From assembly GCA_943192975.1 (NCBI GenBank), contig CALPCJ010000004.1, forward strand, positions 186,001-250,000: a DNA stretch of 64,000 nt. The letters are read 5' to 3'. This DNA comes from Senimuribacter intestinalis. GTDB taxonomy: Bacteria; Bacillota; Clostridia; Peptostreptococcales; Anaerovoracaceae. The notes beneath the pieces were generated by a model. It saw only the letters and a list, made by a program, of their open reading frames with translations. It was not told the origin of the DNA and did not search any database. Below are positions 1 to 9,782 of this stretch, one piece after another; positions within the stretch are counted from its first letter, which is position 1, and the number at the start of each line of letters is the position of its first letter. The position numbers and the translations under genes are program-made.

Positions 1-2
1 CG

Positions 3-560
3 ACTATCGTGGCAGGAAACTCGGCGTCCAGCAACGTGGAGAATTTTATTTATTTCCCTATGAATGCTTTTTATCAGGCGACGATTTCTTTTACCAGTCA
101 GAATGTGGGAGCAAGGAGAATCAGCAGAATCGACAAGATTTTGACAAGAGGCGAGATGTGCGCCATCGGAATAGGTTTGATTACAGGCCTTTTGGAACTG
201 GCATTTGCACCGTTTCTTCTGGGGATATACTCTTCCAGCGGCGCGGTGGTTGCAGCAGGTATGCGCAGGATGCGAATTATAGCGCCGACCTATGCGCTTT
301 GTGGCGCTATGGATGTTATGGTAGGCGCACTGCGCGGCATGGGCTATTCTGTTATGCCAATGCTGGTTTCGCTGGTTGGTGTTTGCGGTCTTAGAATTTT
401 GTGGATTACGACACTGTTTCAAATGCCGCAGTTCCATACGCTGGAGATGCTTTACATCACTTATCCGGTGACTTGGGGTGTTACAGCAACGGCGCATTTG
501 ATTACCTTCCTGGTACTGCGTAAAAAGCTTCGCGAGAAGGCGGTAGCGAGGCGGCTGTAA
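3..560 (+). CDS. MATE family multidrug/toxin exporter, C-terminal part (5' end outside window)
   Basis: This is the C-terminal 185 or so residues of a membrane exporter whose start lies before the window; the frame is open from base 3. Hydrophobic segments alternate with short loops. The stretch with AGNSASSNVENF, FYQATISFTSQNVGA and GALRGMGYSVMP is typical of the second half of MATE exporters, which exchange Na+ or H+ for cationic drugs and metabolites across the inner membrane. The reading frame ends in a basic cytoplasmic tail (residues KKLREKAVARRL). It has no close downstream partner: a motif-rich spacer follows. Family assignment is firm; substrate unknown. Confidence 0.85.
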   Translation, partial: TIVAGNSASSNVENFIYFPMNAFYQATISFTSQNVGARRISRIDKILTRGEMCAIGIGLITGLLELAFAPFLLGIYSSSGAVVAAGMRRMRIIAPTYALCGAMDVMVGALRGMGYSVMPMLVSLVGVCGLRILWITTLFQMPQFHTLEMLYITYPVTWGVTATAHLITFLVLRKKLREKAVARRL

Positions 561-603
561 TGAGGCGGGCGCTGCGAATTACATATATTCAAGAAAAAGA
601 CCA

Positions 604-801
604 AAAATATGTACGATGTTGTGCATATTTTCTTGGGAATTTCTTAAAATATGCACAAACAAAGCTGCTTACGGAGAATTTTACTGTTCTTTCGGCAGCT
701 TTTTCAATGGGAACAGTACCAATGTGCATATTAAAGGTGTTTTTTTAAAAAATATGCATACCGATGTGCATATAATCGACATAATTACTCAAAATATGCA
801 C
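604..801. repeat. Island A: inverted AAAATATGCAY motifs in the spacer after the MATE gene
   Basis: Seven copies of an AAAATATGCAY-like motif lie here in alternating orientation: 604-614 (with GTAC at the end), 621-631 (reverse), 646-656, 724-733 (reverse), 749-759, 766-774 (reverse) and 791-801. Neighbouring copies can pair as short hairpins, for example 604-614 with 621-631. Another inverted repeat, AAAGCTGC at 661-668 with GCAGCTTTTT at 695-704, sits in the middle and resembles a terminator. No credible gene lies in 561-1007. The same motif recurs in the islands at 21.9-22.1 kb and 46.8-47.0 kb. Function unknown. Confidence 0.8.
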
Positions 802-822
802 ATCGAAGCCTGGGTAGTCTGA

Positions 823-881
823 AAAGCTGCCATACGGTTAAATCTAATAGGATTCAGCCGTATGGCAGCTTTCCTGTTTTT
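823..881 (+). terminator. Intrinsic terminator-like hairpin before the surface protein gene
   Basis: A 15-bp perfect stem, AAAGCTGCCATACGG at 823-837 with its complement at 858-872, is followed by CCTGTTTTT. It would end transcription from the MATE side and isolate the surface protein gene. Confidence 0.7.
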
Positions 882-1007
882 GTAAGGGGAAAATCTAACC
901 AAAATCTAACGAAAGTGTTGAAAAATCAACGATTGACAGCGATAGAAAAAGCGAATATAATAATATTGGAAATAATGAGAAGAAAGAGTAATGAAGGAGG
1001 GGAACCT

Positions 1008-4000
1008 GTGAGAAAAAGGCAAAAACCACAATCACAGAATAGAAAACGAATCATTGCAATTGGACTCTCAGTGGCAATGCTTCTTTCGGTACCTACGATG
1101 CAGGCGGCTGCTTTTGAATCGGAGGATTCAGAACATGCAGCTCTACTAGCAGAAGAAACGTCTGACGGCAGTGGAACTTTGACAGAAGAAAATTCTGAAG
1201 GAGAAAATTCCGCAGAAGAGGAAAAAAACGTAGTGCTTGCAGAAGAAGACAGTGAAACGGGTATGGACACTGCAGTACAGGACAGGAGCGAGGCTACGGA
1301 AACATCAGAAGCAGCAGAAACGGCAGAGGCTTCTATCGGCGAAAATGCGTATGATACGCTGCAGGAAGCTTTGAATGCGGCCAAAGAAGGGGATACAGTC
1401 TGTCTGCACAAAGATATAAACAAATCTGTCGTAATACGCAAGGCGATTACATTGGATTTGCAGGGACGTAGTATTTCAGGAAATGGTTCCTGCGCGGTCT
1501 ATATCAATGGTGTGGACGCAAAGATTATAAACGGAACGATTAAGGATACGACTGCAACCAATGGCGCAGGCATTTATATCAGTAAAGCAGATGTCTTGCT
1601 GGAAAATATAAATGTGATAGGAAATACAGCGACCGGAGGATGGGGCGGCGGTATTTATGCCGCTTACAGCAGTGTTACTATGAACAACTGTGAAGTTTGT
1701 GATAATGTCAATACTTATTACGGCGGTGGCATTGCGCTGGTTGGAAGCAGTCTGAATGCGGATAAGACAACGATTGAGAATAATGAGATTCGGGAAAAAG
1801 TCTATAGCACCCAGGTTGGAGGCGGAATCTATCTTCATGATGAAGACAGTACCCTGAACCTGAAGAACTGCAATCTGAACGAAAATAAAGCCTGTCAGGG
1901 CGGCGCGATTTATGCAAAAGGCGCTGTCACATTGGAAAATTGTTCTATAATAGGTAATGAAACAAGCTATCAGGGTGGCGGCATTTACGCCAACGCGTCA
2001 GTCACTTTGAAAGAGTGCACAGTAACAGAAAACAAATCAGATAGTCACGGCGGCGGTATCTTTGCAAACGGTATTAAGCTCAGCCTGAAAAGCACTACGT
2101 TCAGCGGCAACTATGCGAACGGCAATGGTGGCGGCATAATGCTCAGCGGCGGAAGTAGCAGCGCGGAAATTGCTGATAGTACCTTTTCACAAAACAGTGC
2201 AGGCAGCAGTGGCGGCGGGATTGGCAGCTATGGAACAATTGTGCTGGAAAACTGCAGCCTGACAGAAAATACTGCTGACAGCAATGGTGGTGGTATTTTA
2301 TCCAGCAGCAGTTACGGCGGCGGCAATGTGACCATGACTGGGGGCAAACTTGCAGGCAACGAGACGGCTCTCCGGGGAGGAGGTCTTTATCTGACTGGCG
2401 ATGGCGCGGAGATAAGAAATCTGGAAGTATCAGGAAATCAGGCGGCTTCTGGTGGTGGTATGCATATCAGCACAGATGAAAATACTATCATTGAAAATGT
2501 TGTGTTTACCGGAAACATCGCCAGAGAAGCGGCGGCGGTTTCTTCCAGAGGCATCAGTGGCAGTGGGGATAAGCCGATCGTATTGAAAGCCTGCACTTTT
2601 ACTAAGAATGCCGGTGAAAATACTGAAAGTATTTTCGTCGGAGGTTTAAAGAATATCTTAAAGAACTGTATTTTCTCTGAAAACAACAGTCCGCAAGGAT
2701 GTATTGTAAATGTTTATGGGAACAGTTCGGAACTGTTCTTAGAAGATTGTCTTTTAGAAAAGAACACTTCAAAGTACGCGACGGTGTATAGCAACTGTAG
2801 TAAGCCAAGGGATGGTATAGAATTGAAGAACACCGTAATCAGGTATAACGAGGCAACCGGAACCGAAACAAATGCGACTGGAGGTGTTGCTGCGGACGGT
2901 AAAGGCTATCTGCGCATGATTTCCGGTGCGATTTATGAAAACACCAGCGGTGCGGACAGCGGCGCCAATGATTTGTTCCTCAGTGCAAACAGTTCGGTAG
3001 ACGTTATTAAGGCTGAAGCTATGGAAGACGGCGAAACGTCTTTTGAGGGCTACACTTGGCATGATGAGACGAACTATATCAATGAAAAAGAAGGGCTGAG
3101 CACAGACAGCACCAGTGACAGATATTTTACCGCGGGTAAATACGATGATAGAATTGTTGCCCGCATTGGTGATGAAACTTTTAGAAGTCTGCAGGCGGCT
3201 GTAGACGCTGCAAAGACAGGAGATAAGATCGTTTTAATCGCAGGGGAATCTGACGGAAGCGCTGCTTTAACGACAAAATCCATTCGCGTTGAGAAGGATT
3301 TAACTATTGATCTAAACGGTCATACTGTGTGGATTAGAGGCAGCAGCGGGATTTCAACAGCAGCGGGAAAACTGAAGCTGGAAGGAACGGGAACTATTCA
3401 CGGCACATTGAGAGCCGTTGAAGAGGGACAGCTTTCCGTAGCAGAAGGTGTTGTTGCAGAAAATCTGGTGATGAATGGTCAGAAAGCGTATCTCGATATG
3501 AGGCAGGATACTTTAAACCTGACTCTCGGCGCAGGCAAATCTGTGGCACTAGGTCAAAACTTCGAGGTGGAAAATATTTCCATAGAACTTGATAGTACAG
3601 TACTGGCGCAGCTTAACGGAGACGGATTTTTAGAACAGAATATTACGCTGATGACCGGTGCCCTCGATAAAAATCTTTCGGATAAAATTAATGTAAAAGG
3701 TCTGAAAAATCCTTTAGTAAGACTTGTGCAGAAGGATGATAAAATTGAACTTGAGAAGAAAATGCTTCAGGGTGTGTATCTGGATGGAAGCAAAGGCAGC
3801 GACAGCGCCGATGGTCTTTCCAAGACGGCGCCTGTAAAGACTTTTGAAAAGGCAAAAGAAATCCTGACTGCTCACGAAGAATTAGATACTATCTATATCA
3901 TGGGAACGGTTAGGATAAGCGGCAGCGCGTCTTGGACTTTGGAAAAAGGACAGATTATGCGCTATCCGGAATATAACGGAAATTTAATTTCCGTACCGAG

Positions 4001-5783
4001 CGGAAGCAATTTTGCACTTTCCCATATCACCATCGACGGTGCGGCGTCCTACGGTCTGACTAATACGAAAGCGTTAATCAGTCTCGGCGGTACTATGGAA
4101 ATTGGCGAAGATGCGATTTTGCGAAGCAACAACGTTTCAGCAGCTTCTGGCGTGGAGTCACGGGGCGGCGCAATTATGTGCAGCGGAAAACTTACTATGA
4201 ACGGCGGCGTAATTTGCAACTGCAGTGCAGAATTCGGCGGTGGAGTGTTCCTTTATGGAGACGGCGTATTTACCATGAATGACGGCGTAATGGAATCTAA
4301 TATTGCCACTGGAAAGAGCAAAGCAGGTCAGGGCGGCGCTGTGATGATTACACATGATTCACAAATGATTATGAATGGCGGTGTGCTGCGTGGAAATCGT
4401 TCAGAAAGCAGCAACGGCGGCGCAATCTCTGTCGGTGGCTTGGCAGAAACAAATGCTTATCCACTTTTAAAAATCAATGGCGGCTATATTGCAGAAAACT
4501 ATGCGAAGAGCTGTGGCGGCGGTATCTATGTAGAATGTAACGGTAAGGCGATTGTCAATGAAGAGATGAAGACCGGAGAAGTCGTTGGTATTCTCAACAA
4601 TCGCTGTGACGGTGAACGCGGCTGGTTTGGCGGCGGCGGTATCTATGTCAACGGTGGTTTGCAGGATCTCGGTTATAAAAATGGCGTATTATATGTTTAC
4701 AATGTGGCAGTATACAACAACGCCGCAAAAGGCATGCTGGGTGAGTACGGTGCAGGTCTTGCGGGCTGTGGTACTTCCAATACAACGATTTACGTGACCG
4801 ATGGAGGCGTGTTCTATCAGAATCACAGCACAGAAGGAATTGCAGAGGATATTCTTTGCTCCAATGTAGATCATGGAACCGGCGTATCTTCTGTGCATGT
4901 GACTCCGGGCAGCCATATTTCCGAATATATGCTGGGCGGCGGCGCTTACCACTGGAAAAGTGTGAGTGGTGAAGAAATTACGCTCAGCGGCGTGCACAAA
5001 AGCGGTATTCACGCAATGCATACGGATTTAACGGCAGAGGCACCGGAAATTGAGAAAGCTATGGGTCTTGCTGGTGTGTTTATTGCTGGCAATACTTCCG
5101 GTACTCGCGGCGGCGGTATTGGAAGCAATGGTGATGTGATTATTGGTCATCCTGATGACGAGAAAGATTTGAGGGACATCAAGGCTACTAAGGTTTGGGA
5201 CGATAATGACGACCAGCACAAGTTAAGGCCCGAATATATCAAAATCTGGCTGGTAAGAAACGGAGAGAAGGTCGCATATGAAATCTGCAGACCTGACGAG
5301 AATGACGTATGGCAAGAAGTAACTTTTAAAAATCAGCCGATTGCTGACGAAAATGGAACTCCATATGCATATACAGTCGTCGAGGACAGAGTCGGACTGG
5401 ATTACCGCTATGTCAGCAGCGTGGAGGAAGTCGAGGAAGTGCTGGTAATTACCAACACCTTTAAGCCAAATATACCGGTGATACCGACTACGCCTGATGA
5501 TTCGACTCCGGATCCTGACGATCCGAACCCACCAATCGATATTGAGGATCCGGATGTGCCGTTGGGACCGGGACCTGGATCTGATGATCCTGAGCCACCA
5601 ATAGATATCGATGATCCGGATGTACCGTTGGAGCCGGGACCTGGACCTGATGATGATACATCTAGTAAATTCTCGCCGGAAACAGGAGACGATACGTCGC
5701 TTATGCTGCTTTTAGGCATCCTCGGTGTTTCAGTTCTGGCACTGGGTACGGCAGTATACAGCAGGAAAAAACGGATGCAATAA
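1008..5783 (+). CDS. Large cell-wall-anchored beta-helix surface protein with Cna-B-like domain
   Basis: The start is the GTG at 1008, because AAGGAGGGG lies just upstream; longer in-frame starts have no such site. The 1,591-residue product has a signal peptide (basic KRQKPQSQNRKR, hydrophobic core, AAA cleavage region), then an acidic Glu/Ser/Thr-rich segment. Long runs follow of the GGGIY / GNxA / NGGGI type found in right-handed beta-helix (polymorphic-membrane-protein-like) adhesins. Two related segments, YDTLQEALNAAKEGD and FRSLQAAVDAAKTGD, introduce separate helix blocks. Near the C-terminus ATKVWDDNDDQHKLRP begins a Cna-B-type domain, then two near-identical Pro/Asp/Gly-rich linkers, SPETG, a hydrophobic span and RKKRMQ: a sortase signal with an LPxTG variant. 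It probably acts as a displayed adhesin or wall component. No sortase gene is in the window. Confidence 0.88.
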   Translation: MRKRQKPQSQNRKRIIAIGLSVAMLLSVPTMQAAAFESEDSEHAALLAEETSDGSGTLTEENSEGENSAEEEKNVVLAEEDSETGMDTAVQDRSEATETSEAAETAEASIGENAYDTLQEALNAAKEGDTVCLHKDINKSVVIRKAITLDLQGRSISGNGSCAVYINGVDAKIINGTIKDTTATNGAGIYISKADVLLENINVIGNTATGGWGGGIYAAYSSVTMNNCEVCDNVNTYYGGGIALVGSSLNADKTTIENNEIREKVYSTQVGGGIYLHDEDSTLNLKNCNLNENKACQGGAIYAKGAVTLENCSIIGNETSYQGGGIYANASVTLKECTVTENKSDSHGGGIFANGIKLSLKSTTFSGNYANGNGGGIMLSGGSSSAEIADSTFSQNSAGSSGGGIGSYGTIVLENCSLTENTADSNGGGILSSSSYGGGNVTMTGGKLAGNETALRGGGLYLTGDGAEIRNLEVSGNQAASGGGMHISTDENTIIENVVFTGNIAREAAAVSSRGISGSGDKPIVLKACTFTKNAGENTESIFVGGLKNILKNCIFSENNSPQGCIVNVYGNSSELFLEDCLLEKNTSKYATVYSNCSKPRDGIELKNTVIRYNEATGTETNATGGVAADGKGYLRMISGAIYENTSGADSGANDLFLSANSSVDVIKAEAMEDGETSFEGYTWHDETNYINEKEGLSTDSTSDRYFTAGKYDDRIVARIGDETFRSLQAAVDAAKTGDKIVLIAGESDGSAALTTKSIRVEKDLTIDLNGHTVWIRGSSGISTAAGKLKLEGTGTIHGTLRAVEEGQLSVAEGVVAENLVMNGQKAYLDMRQDTLNLTLGAGKSVALGQNFEVENISIELDSTVLAQLNGDGFLEQNITLMTGALDKNLSDKINVKGLKNPLVRLVQKDDKIELEKKMLQGVYLDGSKGSDSADGLSKTAPVKTFEKAKEILTAHEELDTIYIMGTVRISGSASWTLEKGQIMRYPEYNGNLISVPSGSNFALSHITIDGAASYGLTNTKALISLGGTMEIGEDAILRSNNVSAASGVESRGGAIMCSGKLTMNGGVICNCSAEFGGGVFLYGDGVFTMNDGVMESNIATGKSKAGQGGAVMITHDSQMIMNGGVLRGNRSESSNGGAISVGGLAETNAYPLLKINGGYIAENYAKSCGGGIYVECNGKAIVNEEMKTGEVVGILNNRCDGERGWFGGGGIYVNGGLQDLGYKNGVLYVYNVAVYNNAAKGMLGEYGAGLAGCGTSNTTIYVTDGGVFYQNHSTEGIAEDILCSNVDHGTGVSSVHVTPGSHISEYMLGGGAYHWKSVSGEEITLSGVHKSGIHAMHTDLTAEAPEIEKAMGLAGVFIAGNTSGTRGGGIGSNGDVIIGHPDDEKDLRDIKATKVWDDNDDQHKLRPEYIKIWLVRNGEKVAYEICRPDENDVWQEVTFKNQPIADENGTPYAYTVVEDRVGLDYRYVSSVEEVEEVLVITNTFKPNIPVIPTTPDDSTPDPDDPNPPIDIEDPDVPLGPGPGSDDPEPPIDIDDPDVPLEPGPGPDDDTSSKFSPETGDDTSLMLLLGILGVSVLALGTAVYSRKKRMQ

Positions 5784-5836
5784 AGGATTACCGGCAGAGG
5801 GGAGTAATTTAGCGAATTAATTAGGAGAACAAAATA

Positions 5837-5873
5837 CAAAAAAAGAACATTTTATTGAAAGTGTTCTTTTTTT
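5837..5873 (+). terminator. Intrinsic terminator after the surface protein gene
   Basis: AAAAAAAGAACA and TGTTCTTTTTTT form an A/T-flanked stem around a short loop 54 bases after the stop codon. The symmetry would let it work in both directions. Confidence 0.8.
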
Positions 5874-5953
5874 GTGATAAAATACTATCATGTATTATAG
5901 CATATAGGATAATAAATATAATTACTATTATTTACTAAAGGAGAGAACGAACA

Positions 5954-7360
5954 ATGCAAAAAATCATGGGATCACTGGTTACGATTTCAGACGCTATTGA
6001 CGGCTGGATGTACAGTAACTTGTTATTTTGGGCACTGATTGTAGCAGGCCTTTTCTTTACAATCAGAACCAAGTTTGTTCAAATCAGACTGTTTCCGGAG
6101 GGCATCAGGGTTTTAATGGAAAAAAGTCATGATGGAGGAATCTCCTCCTTTCAGGCGTTGATGATTGCAACCGCCTCTCGTGTAGGAACTGGTAATATTG
6201 CGGGGATTGCAACGGCAATCGTAGCGGGCGGTCCTGGAGCAGTATTCTGGATGTGGATTATGGCGATAGTCGGAGCAGCGTCAGCTTTTATCGAATCTAC
6301 CCTGGCGCAGATTTATAAGCAGAAGGACGGAGAGATTTTTAAAGGCGGTCCGGCTTACTATATAGAAAGAGCAATGAAAGCAAGATGGCTGGGTGTAATC
6401 TTTGCGATTCTTTTGATTTTGACTTTTGCTTTTGGATTTAACGGACTGCAAGCATATAATATCGCTTCTTCTTTGGAGCATTATGCCGGGGACAACTATG
6501 CTGCAGCAGCGCTGATTGTTGGCGTAATTCTGGCGGGAGTTTCTGCAATTCTGTTTTTTGGCGGCGCACAAAAAATCAGTACGGTATCTTCTGTACTGGT
6601 ACCGATTATGGCTTCAGTCTATATTTTAATCGGCATTATCATTACCCTCTCTCACGTAAAAGACTTGCCAGCAATTTTCAGCATGATATTTGAGGAGGCT
6701 TTTGACTTTGAGGCAATCTTTGGCGGTTTTGCGGGTTCTTGCATGGTATGGGGCGTAAAGAGAGGTCTGTTCAGTAATGAGGCAGGTATGGGGTCTGCGC
6801 CGAATGCGGCTGCTGCAGCTGACGTCAGTCACCCGGTAAAACAGGGTCTGGTACAGGTTATTTCCGTATTTATTGATACACTGATTATCTGTACGACCAC
6901 AGTATTTATCGTACTTTGCACGGGAAAGTACACTGTAGGCGGTGAGCTCAACGGTATTCCACTGGTGCAGGAGTCTGTGAAATCCATGTTCGGCGAGATT
7001 GGTGTAGGGATTATCACTGTGTCTGTTGCACTCTTTGCTTTTACATCTCTCATCGGCAATTACTTCTATGCAGAAGCTAATATTAAGTTTATCAGCGAAA
7101 GCAAGGCTTTTATGACCATCTTCCGGCTGCTGGCAGTAGTCATGGTATTTATCGGTGCCAACTCCAATCTGCAGCTGGCGTGGAATCTGGCGGATATCAT
7201 CATGGGCGGTATGGCTATTGTGAACATTATTGCCATGTTCTGCTTAGGCGGTATCGCAATCCGTGCGCTGAATAATTATGTTAAACAGAGAGAAGAAGGG
7301 ATAAACCCTGTATTTAAGGCGAAAGATATCGGACTGGACAATACAGACCTTTGGAAATAA
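5954..7360 (+). CDS. AGCS family alanine/glycine:cation symporter
   Basis: The 468-residue integral membrane protein imports alanine or glycine with Na+ (or H+). Family hallmarks are visible: RVGTGNIAGIATAI near residues 73-86, GGPGAVFWMWIMAIVGAASAF, FKGGPAYYIE, and WGVKRGLFSNEAGMGSAPNAA near the middle, all matching the AlsT/DagA-type symporters. Around ten hydrophobic spans and a charged C-terminal tail fit the full family length. AAAGGAG precedes the ATG. It is a single-gene unit closed by hairpins on both sides. Exact substrate cannot be told from sequence. Confidence 0.93.
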   Translation: MQKIMGSLVTISDAIDGWMYSNLLFWALIVAGLFFTIRTKFVQIRLFPEGIRVLMEKSHDGGISSFQALMIATASRVGTGNIAGIATAIVAGGPGAVFWMWIMAIVGAASAFIESTLAQIYKQKDGEIFKGGPAYYIERAMKARWLGVIFAILLILTFAFGFNGLQAYNIASSLEHYAGDNYAAAALIVGVILAGVSAILFFGGAQKISTVSSVLVPIMASVYILIGIIITLSHVKDLPAIFSMIFEEAFDFEAIFGGFAGSCMVWGVKRGLFSNEAGMGSAPNAAAAADVSHPVKQGLVQVISVFIDTLIICTTTVFIVLCTGKYTVGGELNGIPLVQESVKSMFGEIGVGIITVSVALFAFTSLIGNYFYAEANIKFISESKAFMTIFRLLAVVMVFIGANSNLQLAWNLADIIMGGMAIVNIIAMFCLGGIAIRALNNYVKQREEGINPVFKAKDIGLDNTDLWK

Positions 7361-7372
7361 ACAGAAAGAATC

Positions 7373-7404
7373 TAAGGAGCTGCTGAGACAGCTCCTTATT
7401 TTTG
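7373..7404 (+). terminator. Intrinsic terminator after the AGCS symporter gene
   Basis: TAAGGAGCT pairs with AGCTCCTTA across a short loop, followed by TTTTT. Confidence 0.85.
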
Positions 7405-7485
7405 CATCTGCATTCTATTGATTTTCACGCTTCGCAGGACTATAATGGTTCGGGAAGAACATTTTTGCAGGTGAGGGAGGAACCC

Positions 7486-8469
7486 ATGGATAAGAAAAAA
7501 GGATATATTTGTATTTTTATAGCGACGATTCTATTCAGCTCTATGGAAATTGTGCTGAAAATGTCAGCGGGAGAGTTTCATCCCATTCAGATTACGATGG
7601 GAAGATTTTTTGTCGGTGGCATTGTGCTGCTGCCTTTTGCCATATCAGGACTTCGCAAGAGAAATCAGCGCATTACGGGAGCTGATATCAAATGGTTTGC
7701 AGTGCTGGGACTCATCGGTGTGCTAATCAGTATGACATGCTATCAGTTGTCGATTTTACATATTGAAGCCTCAAAGGTAGCGGTGCTGTTTAGCAGCAAT
7801 CCACTTTTTGTTACTATTTTTGCAGTGATTATTTTAAAAGAAGCATTGCCAGGGCATAAGCTGATTTCAGTCATCGGGGACTTGCTGGGCGTCATCTGTA
7901 TCGTGCAGCCGTGGCACCCGGGACTCAATGTGGCAGGAGTAATATTTGTTCTGCTTTCTGGGATGACCTTTGCACTTTACGGTGTGCTGGGAAAGAGTGA
8001 AAGCAGAAAGCTGGGCGGTATCGCTCTGACCTGCGGCAGTTTTTTCTTTGGAAGCATTGAGATGATGACATTTGCGGCGCTCAGTCATATTGGAGGTGTC
8101 GGCGCATTTTTGGAAGGTCACGGACTTGGCAGCTTTGTCAATATTCCATTTCTGGAAGGATATAACATGGGAAACCTGCCGTATTTTCTGTACGTGGCGC
8201 TCTTTGTTACCGGCATGGGTTACGCCTCCTATTTCATGGCAATGGAATACGTGTCTGCCCAGGAAGCATCTATGGTATTTTTCTTTAAACCGGTGCTGGC
8301 GGCTGCGGCTGCGGCTGTAGTGCTGGGAGATGAAATCCCTCCTACTATGATGGCTGGTATTGGACTAATTCTGGCAAGCTCACTGGTTTCCATGTACGGG
8401 GATCACAAAATGCAGCAGAGACAGGAACGTGAAAAATTGGAGGACGAAGGTCATGAGTATATTTCATAA
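7486..8469 (+). CDS. EamA (DMT superfamily) transporter
   Basis: The start at 7486 follows GAGGGAGGAACCC; an in-frame ATG further upstream lacks a ribosome site. The 327-residue product has about ten hydrophobic segments in two homologous halves, the usual EamA architecture, with FSSMEIVLKMSAGEFHPIQI in the first half and VSAQEASMVFFFKPVLAA in the second. Members export amino acids or other small metabolites; substrate is not predictable. The gene ends 17 bases inside the next one, so the two are translationally coupled. Confidence 0.88.
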   Translation: MDKKKGYICIFIATILFSSMEIVLKMSAGEFHPIQITMGRFFVGGIVLLPFAISGLRKRNQRITGADIKWFAVLGLIGVLISMTCYQLSILHIEASKVAVLFSSNPLFVTIFAVIILKEALPGHKLISVIGDLLGVICIVQPWHPGLNVAGVIFVLLSGMTFALYGVLGKSESRKLGGIALTCGSFFFGSIEMMTFAALSHIGGVGAFLEGHGLGSFVNIPFLEGYNMGNLPYFLYVALFVTGMGYASYFMAMEYVSAQEASMVFFFKPVLAAAAAAVVLGDEIPPTMMAGIGLILASSLVSMYGDHKMQQRQEREKLEDEGHEYIS

Positions 8470-9016
8470 AAAAGCGGCGCTGATTGTCATCGACATGCAG
8501 AAGGCATTTGTAGAGCCGGGTGCGGCGCATTGTATTGCCGGCGCAAAAGCAACAGTGCCAGCGTGCGCAAAAGTTATCGCAGAAGCAAGAGCGGCGGGCT
8601 CGCCGGTATTTTGGGTGAGACGGCAGTATCGCCCTGACGGAAGCGATGTGGAATTTACCAGAAAAGCAGCGTGGAAAGCCGGCGGCGGTACCATGGCACC
8701 AGGCTCAACGGGCATAAATAGTGAAGAATTGGCGGAAGGGCTTATGGCAGAGCCTTCGGATTATCAGATTATTAAACCACGATGGAGCGGATTTTTTCAG
8801 ACAGAGCTGGATTTAATTCTGCGTCGTCTGCAGATAGAAACAGTGGTGCTCATTGGAACCACCACGCCAAACTGCGTCAGAACCACCTGCTACGACGCTA
8901 TCGCGCTAGACTACGAAACTATCATTATAGAACAATGCTGTTCTTCCCAGACGGAAGAAATTCAGAGAGCAAATATGGAAGATATGGAGCACATTGGCGC
9001 AAAGATTATTTGGTAG
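8453..9016 (+). CDS. Isochorismatase/nicotinamidase-like cysteine hydrolase
   Basis: The ATG at 8453 sits behind TTGGAGGACGAAGG. The 187-residue alpha/beta protein carries the complete catalytic triad of the superfamily: Asp14 (IVIDMQKAFV), Lys108 (IIKPRWSGF) and Cys141 (GTTTPNCVRTTC). Such enzymes hydrolyse amides such as nicotinamide, or vinyl ethers such as isochorismate. The preceding cis-peptide region GTTTP is also present. It overlaps the EamA gene by 17 bases, suggesting hydrolysis and export of one compound. Which substrate is inference only. Confidence 0.87.
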   Translation: MSIFHKKAALIVIDMQKAFVEPGAAHCIAGAKATVPACAKVIAEARAAGSPVFWVRRQYRPDGSDVEFTRKAAWKAGGGTMAPGSTGINSEELAEGLMAEPSDYQIIKPRWSGFFQTELDLILRRLQIETVVLIGTTTPNCVRTTCYDAIALDYETIIIEQCCSSQTEEIQRANMEDMEHIGAKIIW

Positions 9017-9087
9017 TATGGATAATCACATTGACCGGTTTGCTAAAATTGACAAAATCCTGAGAATTTGTCAATGTCCGCCGTGGA

Positions 9088-9117
9088 TTGACTTAGTTAT
9101 TTGCGAAACACTATACT
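9088..9117 (+). promoter_or_regulatory. Sigma-70-type promoter of the thiE operon
   Basis: TTGACT at 9088-9093 and TATACT at 9112-9117 are separated by 18 bases. A 9-bp inverted repeat (ATTGACAAA at 9048-9056, complement at 9067-9075) lies just upstream. There is no room for, and no sign of, a TPP riboswitch between promoter and gene. Confidence 0.7.
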
Positions 9118-9137
9118 AGCAAAGAAAGGAACAGATT

Positions 9138-9782
9138 ATGAAACTGACCCGTGAGAACCTGCTGCTGTATGCAGTGACAGACAGATCCTGGCTAGGGGAA
9201 GAAAGCCTGTATGAGCAGGTGGAGAAGGCCCTGAGGGGCGGAGCTACTTTTATTCAGCTGCGAGAGAAAAATATGGAGCGCGATGCCCTTCTCGCAGAAG
9301 CGAAAGAGATTCAGGCGCTTTGCAAGAAGTATGGCGTACCTTTTGTCATCAACGATTATGCGGACATTGCAGCTGAGATTGACGCTGACGGTGTTCACGT
9401 AGGTCAGAAGGATTTGGAAGGGCAGAATGTGAGAGAAATCATCGGACCTGACAAAATCCTCGGCGTTTCTGCAAAGACAGTGGAACAGGCGAAAGCGGCA
9501 GAGGCGATGGGCGCAGATTATTTGGGTGTCGGGGCGGTCTTTCAGACTGGATCAAAAGAAGACGCTGCGGAAATCAGCCACGAAACGGTGGCAGAAATCT
9601 GCAAGGCGGTGAATATTCCGGTCATTGGAATCGGCGGCATTACCCGGGAAAATGTAGGAAAGCTTTCCGGCAGGGGTCTTTGCGGGGTGGCAGTCATCAG
9701 CGCCATTTTTGGGCAGAAAAATATCGAGGAAGCAGCTAGGGACTTGAAAGAAGAAGTGAAAGTGATGGTGGAAGGAAGATGA
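9138..9782 (+). CDS. thiE: Thiamine-phosphate synthase
   Basis: ThiE joins HMP-pyrophosphate and the thiazole phosphate to make thiamine monophosphate in the cytoplasm. The 214-residue protein shows the TIM-barrel signatures: LLYAVTDR at the N-terminus, GGATFIQLREKN (pyrophosphate site), FVINDYADIAAEIDADGVHVGQ, DYLGVGAVFQTGSK and the phosphate-binding VIGIGGI. AAAGGAAC precedes the ATG. It is the first gene of a thiE-HAD-thiD series, with a four-base overlap to the next gene. No thiM, thiG or thiC is in the window, so the operon looks like the pyrimidine-salvage and coupling branch. Confidence 0.95.
   Translation: MKLTRENLLLYAVTDRSWLGEESLYEQVEKALRGGATFIQLREKNMERDALLAEAKEIQALCKKYGVPFVINDYADIAAEIDADGVHVGQKDLEGQNVREIIGPDKILGVSAKTVEQAKAAEAMGADYLGVGAVFQTGSKEDAAEISHETVAEICKAVNIPVIGIGGITRENVGKLSGRGLCGVAVISAIFGQKNIEEAARDLKEEVKVMVEGR

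Noticed and set aside
560..822. Short open frames after the MATE gene
   Set aside because: They run through the motif island and terminator hairpins, have no ribosome site and no protein-like pattern.
9017..9137. TPP riboswitch before thiE
   Set aside because: The gap has a promoter whose -10 ends 20 bases before the gene; no THI-box elements and no space for the aptamer.
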